Shown one piece after another: positions 51,946 through 60,032 of a DNA stretch of 64,000 nucleotides. The number at the start of each line of letters is the position of its first letter. Position 1 is the stretch's first letter. Location of the stretch: positions 248,001 to 312,000 of the forward strand of contig NZ_LJAL01000004.1 of assembly GCF_001419985.1 (NCBI RefSeq), given 5' to 3'. A program made the translations under genes and the position numbers. The notes beneath the pieces are model-generated. The model ran no database searches. It saw only the letters and a list, made by a program, of their open reading frames with translations, and had not been told where the DNA came from. This DNA is from Loktanella sp. 5RATIMAR09. GTDB taxonomy: Bacteria > Pseudomonadota > Alphaproteobacteria > Rhodobacterales > Rhodobacteraceae.

Positions 51946-52586
51946 AGGTTTTTATCCTCAAACATGCAGAGATCGCGGATCAAACAAGCCGCGCATTTGG
52001 GTTTACGTGCCACACAGGTGTAGCGGCCATGCAGGATCATCCAGTGATGTGCATGGAGTTGAAAATCAGCCGGAATATGGTCTTCGATCGCGCGCTCGAC
52101 CGCATCCACATCCTTGCCCGGTGCTACACCGCTGCGGTTACCAAATCGGAAAATATGGGTATCGACCGCTTGGGCGGGCTGCTGCCACCACATATTCAGC
52201 ACCACATTGGCCGTCTTACGCCCGACACCGGGCAGCGATTGCAGGGCCGCGCGGGAATTGGGAACAACCCCGCCATATTCATCAACCAGAATCTGGCTCA
52301 TCTTGATGACGTTCTTGGCCTTTTGCCGGAACAGGCCAATGGTCTTGATATGCTCGGTCACCCCCTCAAGCCCGAGGTCGAGCATTTTCTGGGGTGTATC
52401 GGCAATCTTGAACAGCTCCCGCGTGGCCTTGTTCACACCTGCGTCAGTGGCCTGCGCCGACAGCGCCACAGCCACGACAAGCGTGTAGACATTCACATGC
52501 TCAAGCTCGCCTTTTGGTTCAGGCTCTGCTGCATGGAACCGCTCAAAGATCGCGCGGATGGTATGATAATCAAGCTGTTTGGCCAT
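51942..52586 (-). CDS. nth: Endonuclease III
   Basis: A 214-residue DNA glycosylase/AP lyase. The helix-hairpin-helix LPGVGRKTANVVLNMWW with the catalytic lysine, the catalytic aspartate in AVDTHIFRFGNR, and the 4Fe-4S cluster motif C-x6-C-x2-C-x5-C (CVARKPKCAACLIRDLC) are intact. It removes oxidised pyrimidines in base excision repair. ATG 52586 is preferred over an in-frame ATG at 52622. Divergent from an alkylation-repair gene, so DNA repair genes face each other here. Confidence 0.94.
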   Translation of the reverse strand: MAKQLDYHTIRAIFERFHAAEPEPKGELEHVNVYTLVVAVALSAQATDAGVNKATRELFKIADTPQKMLDLGLEGVTEHIKTIGLFRQKAKNVIKMSQILVDEYGGVVPNSRAALQSLPGVGRKTANVVLNMWWQQPAQAVDTHIFRFGNRSGVAPGKDVDAVERAIEDHIPADFQLHAHHWMILHGRYTCVARKPKCAACLIRDLCMFEDKNL

Positions 52587-52679
52587 GGCGTCCGGTATGC
52601 CTTGAAGCCCGTAGGGGAGCAAGCGCGGATGCGCAATTTTCGGGTCGCTTCACCGGTGCCTTGCCCATAGTTTGAACGC

Positions 52680-53528
52680 ATGGAACAAAGTGACACATAC
52701 CACTATCAAGTGATGCGCCGCGCAATCGAAGCGATTGATGCCGCAGGCGACGAGCCTCGTACGCTGGCTGATCTGGCGACCGAGATGAACATGAGCCCTG
52801 CGCATTTTCAGCGGCTGTTTTCGGCATGGGTGGGCGTGTCACCAAAACGCTATCAGCAATATCTGACGCTGGGCCATGCCAAAACGCTTTTGCGCGACCG
52901 ATTTACAACGCTGCAAACGGCACATGCCGTGGGCCTGTCAGGCAGCAGCCGCCTCCATGATCTATTTGTGCGCTGGGAGGCGATGAGCCCCGGCGACTAT
53001 GCCCGCGACGCCGCCGACCTGACGATCCGCTGGGGGTGGTTTGAAAGTCACTTTGGTCCTGCGCTGGTCATGGGCACCGATCGCGGCATTTGCGGGCTGG
53101 CCTTTGCTGCCGAGGCAGGGCCGGATGCGGCGATGGATGATCTGACGTCGCGCTGGCCGAAGGCCACATTCATCGAGGATCCTGCGGCCCTGCACCCTTG
53201 GGCCACCGCCGCCCTTGGCATGACGGGTGAAACGCAACTGCACATGATCGGCGCGCCCTTTCAGCTCAAGGTGTGGGAGGCCCTGCTGACCATCCCGTCA
53301 GGCCATGTGACCACCTATTCCGAAATCGCGCAAGCGGTTGGCAGCCCCAAAGCGGTGCGCGCCGTTGGCACAGCCGTTGGGCGAAACCCGGTAAGCTGGC
53401 TGATCCCCTGTCACCGTGCCTTGCGCAAATCAGGGGCGCTTGGGGGGTATCACTGGGGCCTACCGGTCAAGCGCGCCATGCTGGCGTGGGAATCCGCAAG
53501 GGCCGATGCCGCGCCCCGAAACCCTTAG
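52680..53528 (+). CDS. ada: Ada-like O6-methylguanine-DNA methyltransferase with AraC-type HTH
   Basis: A 282-residue protein. An AraC-like helix-turn-helix (about 5-100; TLADLATEMNMSPAHFQRLFSAWVGVSPKRYQQYLTLGHAK) is followed by a methyltransferase domain with the acceptor Cys244 in IPCHRALRKSGALGGYHWG. It thus has the middle and C-terminal parts of E. coli Ada but lacks the N-terminal zinc domain that takes methyl groups from phosphotriesters. It repairs O6-methylguanine and may still act as a regulator. It is the size seen in many alphaproteobacteria. Confidence 0.9.
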   Translation: MEQSDTYHYQVMRRAIEAIDAAGDEPRTLADLATEMNMSPAHFQRLFSAWVGVSPKRYQQYLTLGHAKTLLRDRFTTLQTAHAVGLSGSSRLHDLFVRWEAMSPGDYARDAADLTIRWGWFESHFGPALVMGTDRGICGLAFAAEAGPDAAMDDLTSRWPKATFIEDPAALHPWATAALGMTGETQLHMIGAPFQLKVWEALLTIPSGHVTTYSEIAQAVGSPKAVRAVGTAVGRNPVSWLIPCHRALRKSGALGGYHWGLPVKRAMLAWESARADAAPRNP

Positions 53529-53646
53529 AATAGGCAAAACCCTGCTGGTCCCGGCGCCGTTATTGGATATCATGGCAGAAATGGGCATAAGCTGACCCAT
53601 CACAGATGGTGCGCCTATTGCACCGATATTAAATGGAACCATGACC

Positions 53647-54303
53647 ATGAAACTTACCAAATTCCCGCTCGTTGTCGCCGCAGCGTCACTGACCCTGATT
53701 GCCGCCTGCGATGAAACCGGTCCGAACCAGATGCAGAACACACAACAGGGCGCCGCCATCGGCGCAGGCGCCGGTGCGCTTTTGGGTGTGATTGCCAATA
53801 GCGGCGGCTCTGTCGAAGACCGCCAGCGCGGCGCATTGATCGGTGCGGCCCTCGGTGGCGGTGTTGGTGCCGGCGTGGGCAACAGCCTTGACCGTCAGGC
53901 AGAAGACCTGCGCCGCTCGCTACGCAACGATGTTGGTGTGTCCAATAACGGCCGCAACCTTGTTGTCGTTCTCAGCCAGGACCTGTTGTTCGCGACAAAC
54001 AGCACACAGGTGTCCGGCACATCGCAAAACGAGTTGCGTATCGTTGCGAATTCATTGAACCAATATCCGGACACGACGGTCAACGTGATCGGCCATACCG
54101 ACAACGTCGGTGATGCGTCATTTAACCAAGGCCTGTCCGAACGCCGCGCGCAAGCTGTTGCTGCGATCCTGATGGGTGGTGGCGTGTCACCGGCCCGTAT
54201 CCGCTCGATCGGTGCAGGCGAGAACAATCCGATTGCGTCGAACCTGAACGCATCGGGCCGCCAGATGAACCGCCGCGTGGAAATCGTGATTACGCCAAAC
54301 TAA
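53647..54303 (+). CDS. OmpA-family peptidoglycan-binding lipoprotein
   Basis: A 218-residue protein with a lipoprotein signal (KLTKFPLVVAAASLTLIAAC). A glycine-zipper segment follows (GAAIGAGAGALLGVIAN...GALIGAALGGGVGAGVGN), and the C-terminal OmpA domain has NVIGHTDNVGDASFNQGLSERRAQAVAAILMGGGVSPARI and NRRVEIVI. It should anchor the outer membrane to peptidoglycan. An ATG at 53641 sits closer to GGAA than is usual, so the second ATG is chosen. Followed by a strong terminator. Confidence 0.9.
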   Translation: MKLTKFPLVVAAASLTLIAACDETGPNQMQNTQQGAAIGAGAGALLGVIANSGGSVEDRQRGALIGAALGGGVGAGVGNSLDRQAEDLRRSLRNDVGVSNNGRNLVVVLSQDLLFATNSTQVSGTSQNELRIVANSLNQYPDTTVNVIGHTDNVGDASFNQGLSERRAQAVAAILMGGGVSPARIRSIGAGENNPIASNLNASGRQMNRRVEIVITPN

Positions 54304-54329
54304 GGCGCCGCTTGTTTCATGATCCACCC

Positions 54330-54360
54330 GAGGAGCCGCAGTGATGCGGCTCCTCTTTCT
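54330..54360 (+). terminator. Rho-independent terminator after the OmpA gene
   Basis: GAGGAGCCGCA (54330-54340), loop GTGA, TGCGGCTCCTC (54345-54355), then TTTCTT. An 11-bp perfect stem. Confidence 0.9.
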
Positions 54361-54362
54361 TA

Positions 54363-54399
54363 TTGTGGATGCGCAACGTTGGTCATATCATTTGACCAA
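54363..54399 (+). promoter_or_regulatory. gntR promoter with overlapping autoregulatory operator
   Basis: -35 TTGTGG (54363-54368), 17-base spacer, -10 TATCAT (54386-54391). A palindrome covers the -10: TTGGTCA (54379-54385), seven-base spacer, TGACCAA (54393-54399). The layout is the same as at the glcD promoter (37684-37706), including the operator centred on the -10 box, so the GntR protein encoded here probably represses both. Confidence 0.7.
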
Positions 54400-54417
54400 T
54401 ATAACGCGAAAGCTCAC

Positions 54418-55185
54418 ATGCCTTTTGAACCGGTCAGCCAAGAAAAACTCTCGCATGGCGTTGTGCGCCAGATCGAAGGATTGATCCTGCGCGGCATCCT
54501 GCGCCCGGGCGAACGGCTCCCCTCCGAGCGTGAACTCAGCGAACGGATGAGCGTGTCGCGCCCGTCCCTGCGAGAAGCATTGTCAGAATTGCAGGAACGT
54601 GGCTTGCTTGCGTCCAAGGCAGGTGCAGGCGTCTATGTTGCCGATGTGCTGGGCTCTGCCTTTGCGCCTGCGCTGGTCGCGCTGTTCTCGACCCATGACG
54701 AGGCGGTTTTCGACTACATCAGCTTTCGCCGCGATATGGAGGGGCTTGCCGCAGAGCGCGCCGCACGTTGCGCTAGCGATACCGATCTTCAGGTGATCAA
54801 CGCCATTTTTCAAAAAATGGAGGCTGCACACCAAAAGCGGAACCCCGCGGATGAAGCGCATCTGGATGCGGATTTCCACCTTTCCATCATTGAGGCCAGC
54901 CACAACATCATCATGCTGCATATGATGCGTTCGATGTACGAGCTCTTGCGGGAAGGCGTGTTCTATAACCGTACAATCATGTTCAAACAGCGCATGACCC
55001 GTGATGCGCTTTTGGAACATCACCGGATCATCAATACGGCTTTGCAGAACCGTGACGCCGCGGGTGCGCGCAAAGCGGTTGAGACGCATCTGAATTTTGT
55101 CGAAGCCTCGCTGTCAGATCATAAGAAATCCGAACGCAACGAAGTCTTTGCCCAAAAACGGCTGGAACACGAAGGTTGGCGCTAG
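54418..55185 (+). CDS. GntR family regulator with FCD domain
   Basis: A 255-residue FadR/FCD-type GntR regulator. The winged helix (GERLPSERELSERMSVSRPSLREALSELQERGLL) is followed by an FCD ligand domain with the metal-binding acidic and histidine pattern (DYISFRRDMEGLAAERAA, DADFHLSIIEASHN, LLEHHRIINTALQNRD). Such proteins often sense glycolate, lactate or pyruvate (GlcC, LldR, PdhR). ATG 54418 follows its own operator-containing promoter; an open frame from 54319 would start before the promoter and is rejected. Target inferred: glcDEF. Confidence 0.92.
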   Translation: MPFEPVSQEKLSHGVVRQIEGLILRGILRPGERLPSERELSERMSVSRPSLREALSELQERGLLASKAGAGVYVADVLGSAFAPALVALFSTHDEAVFDYISFRRDMEGLAAERAARCASDTDLQVINAIFQKMEAAHQKRNPADEAHLDADFHLSIIEASHNIIMLHMMRSMYELLREGVFYNRTIMFKQRMTRDALLEHHRIINTALQNRDAAGARKAVETHLNFVEASLSDHKKSERNEVFAQKRLEHEGWR

Positions 55186-55922
55186 TCCGCACGGCCTTTG
55201 CGGATCATCCCTGTCCAGAGCCAGATCGAGATGACGGCCTGAATGGCCATGCCTGTTAGCGCGTAAGGGTGCAGGACCACAGCAATCTGTCCCAGGATCA
55301 CCGCAATATTCCAGAACCAGTGCCAGATGACCAAAGGCCAGAGGTTGCCAACGCGGATCGCGATCGGGGCAAGAAAGAACCCCACGAGAAACGCAAAAAG
55401 TACTTGCAACGATGTTTCCGACGCCCCCTGCCCGGCGATGCGGTTCACCCAATGGAAAAGTCCGAACGACAAGGCGCTCAGAAACATTGCGACGGGCACC
55501 GCGAGGCGTGTCATCGCCCCCCGCAACAGGATGCCCCGAAAAACAATTTCTTCACCGAAAGCGATCAGAAATGTCATGATAGTCAGAAGCATGATCCCGA
55601 AGGCGCCCCAGCCTGCCATCGTCTGCACGGTGAGTGCTTGCGCAATACCCGCGCCCATCACGCCAAGCACCACCCAGCTTGGCAAAAACCAGAGCAAACC
55701 AGACCATTGCAACCGCCCGAACCCGACAGCACGCCAGCCTGCAAAACGCACGACAACGGCGCCACACGTGAAAACGGCACACAGTTGAACGGGTAACAAC
55801 GACAGCAGCGCAATTTCGAGGGTGATCGGCGCCGGGCGCAAAATAAAGACATAAGCCGTTCCGACAGCGATAATCGCAGTATAGACAACTGCCGTCATTA
55901 TCCCGAGCCGGAGGCTAGGCAT
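55182..55922 (-). CDS. CPBP family intramembrane metalloprotease
   Basis: A 246-residue membrane protein with about seven spans. The CPBP/Abi active-site motifs are present: EEIVFRG (EExxxR), LFHWVNR and the later IWHWFWN histidine. The family includes CAAX prenyl proteases and bacteriocin-immunity proteins; substrate not predictable. AGGAG precedes ATG 55922 at eight bases. Its stop shares CTAG with the GntR gene. Confidence 0.88.
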   Translation of the reverse strand: MPSLRLGIMTAVVYTAIIAVGTAYVFILRPAPITLEIALLSLLPVQLCAVFTCGAVVVRFAGWRAVGFGRLQWSGLLWFLPSWVVLGVMGAGIAQALTVQTMAGWGAFGIMLLTIMTFLIAFGEEIVFRGILLRGAMTRLAVPVAMFLSALSFGLFHWVNRIAGQGASETSLQVLFAFLVGFFLAPIAIRVGNLWPLVIWHWFWNIAVILGQIAVVLHPYALTGMAIQAVISIWLWTGMIRKGRAD

Positions 55923-55986
55923 CGTCAATACTCCTGCACTGCGCCCCGAATGCCAGTCTCAGAGACACCCCTGCCTGTGTCAACGA

Positions 55987-56021
55987 AAAAGCCCGACTGC
56001 GGCAGGCGCAATCGGGCTTTT
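55987..56021. terminator. Terminator at the end of the F0 ATP synthase operon
   Basis: AAAAGCCCGA (55987-55996) pairs with TCGGGCTTTT (56012-56021), giving a T-tract on either strand. It lies 20 bases after the atpF stop. Confidence 0.85.
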
Positions 56022-56040
56022 CAAAAAATATGTCTCGGGC

Positions 56041-56601
56041 TTAATGCAGTTTTTCAGCAACCGTGCCGATGGCATCATCAATCAACGCACCAGCCGCTTT
56101 TGCGTCCATCTGTTTCGCCATCACATCTTTGGCGACAGCAACAGCGACAGACACGGCTTGGTCGCGGACCTCTTTCACAGCAGAGGCCTGCGCGCTCTGG
56201 ATTTGCTCTTCAGCAGCAGCAAGGCGACGCGTGATCGATTTGGCGATATCGTCTTTTGCTGCAGCAGCGGCATTGGTTGCCTCTTCTTTCGCAGCCGATA
56301 CGATCCGCGCAGCCTGTTCCTGCACTTCTTTTTGCTTGCGCTCGTAGCTGGCCAGCAGGGCCTGTGCTTCTTCGCGCAAAGCCTTGGCTTCGTCCAGCTC
56401 GGCTTTGATATTGTCCGCACGCTTATCCAGCATACCGCCAACAAGGCCGGGAACTTTGAAGTAGAGCAGAATTCCGATGAAGATCAGAAATGCGATCGTG
56501 ACGACAAAGTCAGTGTTCGCCAGTGAGAAGAACGGCTTGTCGCCCGCAGCAAGCGCAGGGCTTGCAGCAAGGGCGAAAAGGGATGTGAGCATCAGTCTCA
56601 T
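56041..56601 (-). CDS. atpF: ATP synthase F0 subunit b
   Basis: A 186-residue b subunit. A signal-peptide-like stretch (MRLMLTSLFALAASPALAA) precedes the true membrane anchor (TIAFLIFIGILLYFKVPGLV), after which the charged coiled coil (about 60-150) forms the peripheral stalk. The extra N-terminal hydrophobic segment is known from Rhodobacteraceae b subunits by memory. Three bases separate it from the b' gene. With b' it replaces the homodimer of E. coli. Last gene of the F0 operon. Confidence 0.92.
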   Translation of the reverse strand: MRLMLTSLFALAASPALAAGDKPFFSLANTDFVVTIAFLIFIGILLYFKVPGLVGGMLDKRADNIKAELDEAKALREEAQALLASYERKQKEVQEQAARIVSAAKEEATNAAAAAKDDIAKSITRRLAAAEEQIQSAQASAVKEVRDQAVSVAVAVAKDVMAKQMDAKAAGALIDDAIGTVAEKLH

Positions 56602-56604
56602 AAA

Positions 56605-57150
56605 TTATCCCTTCATCCGTGCAGTCACCGCAGCGGTGATCGTTTTGGCGTCCGCAGTGCCGCCCATGGCAGCAACCAGTTCCTTGGCTGTAGCCTTGGC
56701 AACCTCTGTTACGCTCTTGACGGCACCTTCGCGAATTTCGGCGATTGCCGCTTCGCTCTCGGCCGTCTTGGCGGCAATCTGTGCGTCGGCTTTCTGTAGC
56801 TCGACATCAAGTTCCGCCTGAATTTCCGCTTTCGCTTCAGCCACGATCTTGTTGGCTTCGGCGCGCGCATCCAAAAGCGCCTGGTCATATGCCGCTTCTG
56901 CTTGCGCTGCTTTGTTCTTCAGCTCTTCAGCCGCAGCAATGTCATTGGTGATCGTGCCTGAGCGTTCTGCCAGAACCGCACTGATACGGGGCAGCGCGAC
57001 GCGGGACATCACGAAATAGACTGCGATAAGCGTGATAACCAGCCAGAAGATCTGGTTGGGCATCCAATCTGCGCAAAGCTGCGGCATGCCAAGGGCAGAG
57101 CCCCCTGCATCAACGCAAACTCCTGCGACGTCTGTTGTTTCTGTTGCCAT
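56605..57150 (-). CDS. atpX: ATP synthase F0 subunit b'
   Basis: A 181-residue b' subunit. A short N-terminal region with two cysteines (VCVDAGG and LCADWM) leads into one membrane anchor (about 33-50; [21 protein letters not shown]) and a long alanine/glutamate-rich coiled coil. It is the divergent partner of subunit b, an arrangement typical of photosynthetic bacteria and alphaproteobacteria. It lies 80 bases after the atpE stop. Confidence 0.92.
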   Translation of the reverse strand: MATETTDVAGVCVDAGGSALGMPQLCADWMPNQIFWLVITLIAVYFVMSRVALPRISAVLAERSGTITNDIAAAEELKNKAAQAEAAYDQALLDARAEANKIVAEAKAEIQAELDVELQKADAQIAAKTAESEAAIAEIREGAVKSVTEVAKATAKELVAAMGGTADAKTITAAVTARMKG

Positions 57151-57230
57151 TATGGCCCCCGAATACCTTGAATGTTTACCTGATGGCCGCGATCACGCGC
57201 CCATCAGGCCGTAAGGATATGGGTGTGTTC

Positions 57231-57455
57231 TTAGACTGCGAACATAAGCAGAAGCGACACGAGGAACGCGAAGATCCCCAGAGCTTCGGCAAATGCCAGA
57301 CCGATGAACAGTGTTGCTGTCTGACCAGCAGCAGCAGATGGGTTGCGCAGTGCGCCTGCAAGGTAGTTACCTGCTACGTTGCCAACACCCAGTGCAGCCA
57401 GACCTGAACCGATTGCCGCAATGCCTGCGCCGATGTGTGCGAGATCGCCTTCCAT
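57231..57455 (-). CDS. atpE: ATP synthase F0 subunit c
   Basis: A 74-residue hairpin proteolipid. The first helix has the glycine-rich [21 protein letters not shown] pattern, the loop is ALRNPSA, and the second helix contains the proton-carrying glutamate in [11 protein letters not shown]. The lack of the sodium-site signature indicates a proton ring. Highly conserved and in the expected position between subunits a and b'. Confidence 0.96.
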   Translation of the reverse strand: MEGDLAHIGAGIAAIGSGLAALGVGNVAGNYLAGALRNPSAAAGQTATLFIGLAFAEALGIFAFLVSLLLMFAV

Positions 57456-57510
57456 GTGAATTCTCCTTACGATTGGAAGTTGAGTAGAGTGGCGGGAAAA
57501 CCCGCCGTTG

Positions 57511-58269
57511 TTAGTGTGCGGGATGAAGCGCGTCTTTGAGGTAGACGCACGTCAAGATGGTGAAAACATAAGCCTGGATCCCGCAAACGAGGATTTCCAA
57601 GCCATAGATCGCGATGATGCCAAGGATCGCAGCGGGGCTGATGATTGCCGCTGCCGCGAAAGTGGCGAACACTTTCAGAACGACGTGACCCGCAGCAATG
57701 TTACCGGCCAAACGAATGGACAGACTGACGGGGCGCACGAAGTACGAGATGATTTCGATGATTGCGATGATCGGGCGCAAGAATGCAGGCGCATCCGACA
57801 TCCAGAAAAGGCCAAGAAATGCAGGGCCGTTTTTGACAAAGCCAAGAATGGTGATCGCGATGAACACGCCGAAACCCAAAATCACCGTCACTGCGATCAT
57901 CGAAGTCGGCGAATATGACATCGGGATCAGCGCGAGATAGTTCGAGAACAAAATGAACAGGAACAACGACATGATGTAGGGGAAATACTTGACACCATCC
58001 TTGCCGGTGACGTCCTCAACCATCTTGTAAATGAAACCGTAAAGCAGCTCGCCGACGGATTGCAGGCGCGTTGGAATGATCGCGCGGCCACGGCTGCCCA
58101 GAACAAAGACAGCCACAATCGCCAACAGCGCGATAGCCATCCAGAGCGTTACGTTTGTCGGTGTATACCAGCTTACCGGACCATCACCAAACAACGGCTT
58201 GACGATAAATTGGTCCAGCGGGTGGAATTGGAATGCGGAACCACCTTCGGAGTACTCTTCAGTCGCCAC
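57511..58269 (-). CDS. atpB: ATP synthase F0 subunit a
   Basis: A 252-residue integral membrane protein. The conserved stator arginine is in [18 protein letters not shown], and [34 protein letters not shown] follows near the end. It opens [33 protein letters not shown] start at 58269 is chosen from the family N-terminus; GTG 58278 is also possible. The start overlaps atpI, consistent with coupling. Confidence 0.93.
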   Translation of the reverse strand: MATEEYSEGGSAFQFHPLDQFIVKPLFGDGPVSWYTPTNVTLWMAIALLAIVAVFVLGSRGRAIIPTRLQSVGELLYGFIYKMVEDVTGKDGVKYFPYIMSLFLFILFSNYLALIPMSYSPTSMIAVTVILGFGVFIAITILGFVKNGPAFLGLFWMSDAPAFLRPIIAIIEIISYFVRPVSLSIRLAGNIAAGHVVLKVFATFAAAAIISPAAILGIIAIYGLEILVCGIQAYVFTILTCVYLKDALHPAH

Positions 58270-58594
58270 GTGCTTCACCCTCTTCTGTCGCAGCCACCAG
58301 CTGCTTTCGTTGAACCTCTTTGGCTGATCGCACCATGGTCATCACACCCGCCGCGAGGCCGAAGAATATAAACAGCACCAGAAATATCGGCATGGTCCCA
58401 AAAAAGGTGTCCAACCCGTATCCGATGCCAAATCCGATCCCGAGACCGGAAACAAGCTCTATCACCATCCGCCAGGCAAGTTGCACCTGTGAGTAGTGTT
58501 CCTCCGAATGGTCTTTTACTTCAGCTGGCGCCTTGAGCGCAGCAATCTTCGCTTCAAGTGCTTTGAGGCGCGCTGCGTCTTCGGTCTCAGACAT
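58259..58594 (-). CDS. atpI: ATP synthase accessory protein AtpI
   Basis: A 111-residue protein with an acidic soluble N-terminus ([20 protein letters not shown]) and two membrane spans (about 45-65 and 70-90) in the AtpI/AtpZ pattern ([48 protein letters not shown]). It helps assemble the c ring or carries Mg2+. GAGGGG lies eight bases before ATG 58594. First gene of the F0 operon; F1 genes are not in the window, as is normal in alphaproteobacteria. A possible promoter is TTGACT (58651-58646) with a weak TAAACC 17 bases on. Confidence 0.9.
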   Translation of the reverse strand: MSETEDAARLKALEAKIAALKAPAEVKDHSEEHYSQVQLAWRMVIELVSGLGIGFGIGYGLDTFFGTMPIFLVLFIFFGLAAGVMTMVRSAKEVQRKQLVAATEEGEARGD

Positions 58595-58670
58595 TGGTGT
58601 AACCCCTCGGAAGGTTGCGGCTGGTTTAGGGCGCTGGGGAATTAGAGTCAATAGAACCCAACACCCATAT

Positions 58671-58694
58671 TAATCTATTGATAACAACAGATTA
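58671..58694. promoter_or_regulatory. Imperfect palindrome in the atpI-arsR divergent region
   Basis: TAATCTATTG (58671-58680), four bases, CAACAGATTA (58685-58694): ten-position arms with one mismatch. It is upstream of both the F0 operon and the ArsR gene. It could be a regulator site; no family is suggested. Confidence 0.35.
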
Positions 58695-58753
58695 GAGAAT
58701 GTCTGAACCCTGCAATTTCCGGCCCGCGACATAACTGAACGAAAATCCGATAT

Positions 58754-58769
58754 TCAACCAAATGGTTGA
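58754..58769. promoter_or_regulatory. ArsR-type autoregulatory operator
   Basis: TCAACCA, AA, TGGTTGA: a perfect palindrome 32 bases before the ArsR start. TTGACG (58766-58771) in its right arm can be a -35 box with TAATCG (58790-58795) as -10, 18 bases apart; transcription would then begin near the ATG, perhaps giving a leaderless mRNA. Confidence 0.65.
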
Positions 58770-58800
58770 CGTTTCCATTGCCTGCCGCTTAATCGACGCC

Positions 58801-59124
58801 ATGACAGCCCAACTTGACCAGACCTTTGCGGCATTGGCCGACCCGACACGGCGCGCGATCCTCGCGATGCTGCTTGAGGACGACATGGCCGTCACCGACG
58901 TTGCGGAACCGTTCCAGACGTCATTGGCCGCGATCTCCAAACATCTGGGCGTGCTGACCGCCGCAGGATTGATCTCTCAAGAAAAACGCGGACGCGTGAA
59001 ATGGTGCAAGCTGGAACCGGATGCCTTGCGCGAAGCTTCGGTCTGGATGCAGGCCTTCGGGCAAATGGACGCGATTGATCTGGATGCGTTCGAGAGTTTT
59101 CTGGCGCAGCAGCTCTGCACGTAA
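58801..59124 (+). CDS. ArsR family HTH transcriptional regulator
   Basis: A 107-residue winged-helix regulator (FAALADPTRRAILAMLLEDDMAVTDVAEPFQTSLAAISKHLGVLTAAGLISQEKRGRVKWCKLEP). There are no typical arsenic/cadmium cysteine pairs, only Cys near residue 78 and at the C-terminus, so it belongs to the non-metal group often paired with SRPBCC proteins; no such partner is adjacent here. The frame is open from 58762, but that would place the start inside the operator. Its stop codon lies in palindrome copy 4. Confidence 0.87.
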   Translation: MTAQLDQTFAALADPTRRAILAMLLEDDMAVTDVAEPFQTSLAAISKHLGVLTAAGLISQEKRGRVKWCKLEPDALREASVWMQAFGQMDAIDLDAFESFLAQQLCT

Positions 59125-59146
59125 GGTGGATCTGGATCCACCTTAC
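59121..59146. repeat. Dispersed 26-bp palindrome, copy 4
   Basis: GTAAGGTGGAT, loop CTGG, then ATCCACCTTAC. The TAA of the left arm is the stop codon of the ArsR gene. The convergent EamA gene ends one base beyond the right arm. Confidence 0.9.
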
Positions 59147-59147
59147 A

Positions 59148-60032
59148 TTATTCTTCACGCAGCAGCAGAACCAAGGCCCAGATCGTCAAACCCAGACCCG
59201 CCAAGACCAACGCAGGCGGCGGTGCACCGCCCAAAGCAAGCGCCCAGACAATCACCCATGACGGGACAAGATAGGTATAGGCCATCACCTTGGAGCTTGG
59301 CAGCCGCATCGCCGCGAATTGCAACAACACAAAGGTAGAGGCGCTGGCAAAGACCGCTGTGTAAAGGATTGTCAGCCAAACAATTGCAGGCAAGGACGCC
59401 CAATCCGTGGCCGCCAGATCCCGCCAGCCCCAAACGGTCAGCAAAATCGATCCCGCCAGCATAACACCAAAGGAAAACACAGCCGCACTTTCTCCGCGGT
59501 TCAGTTTGCGCACCAATGGCGTGTAGAGCGCATGTGCCGCACAGCCCATGAAATAAATCGCTTCACCCCGCCCCACTTCAAAACGCAGGATCGCCGCGAC
59601 ATCAGCGCGAAAAATCACCCAAACCGCCCCAGCGGCTCCGATAAACAAAGCGAAGCCAATGCGCGGGGTCAGTCTCTGGCCCAGCAAGAGCCAGCCAAAG
59701 CCGGCCGCCATGATGGGTGTGAGTGTAAAGACCGCCGCAGCGCTGACGGGGGGCGCCGTTTTCAAGCCTTCGAACATCAACACGAAATAGCTGCACAAGA
59801 AGACGGCCAGCAGAAAATAGCGCCAAGGCGCTTGTCCGGCGGCACGTGGCACACCCGTCGTCAGCAACAACGCCACCCCTACGACACCAGTCGCGATCCA
59901 AAACCGCACCGCGTTCAGCGCAGTAGGCGTGATTTCATTTGCAGCCAATGCACCCAAGGCAAACGAACCTGCCACCAGCATTGAAAAGGCCAGCATCGCC
60001 AGATGTCCGGCGCGAGGGGCCAACCTTAACAC
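59148..60032 (-). CDS. DMT superfamily (EamA) transporter
   Basis: A 294-residue protein with ten predicted membrane spans in two EamA repeats (first about 10-140, second about 150-290; LGALAANEITPTALNAVRFWIA and VFSFGVMLAGSILLTVWGW mark them). Such proteins export amino acids or metabolites; substrate unknown. Its start overlaps the LysR stop by seven bases, so it is probably co-transcribed with that regulator. Confidence 0.9.
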   Translation of the reverse strand: MLRLAPRAGHLAMLAFSMLVAGSFALGALAANEITPTALNAVRFWIATGVVGVALLLTTGVPRAAGQAPWRYFLLAVFLCSYFVLMFEGLKTAPPVSAAAVFTLTPIMAAGFGWLLLGQRLTPRIGFALFIGAAGAVWVIFRADVAAILRFEVGRGEAIYFMGCAAHALYTPLVRKLNRGESAAVFSFGVMLAGSILLTVWGWRDLAATDWASLPAIVWLTILYTAVFASASTFVLLQFAAMRLPSSKVMAYTYLVPSWVIVWALALGGAPPPALVLAGLGLTIWALVLLLREE

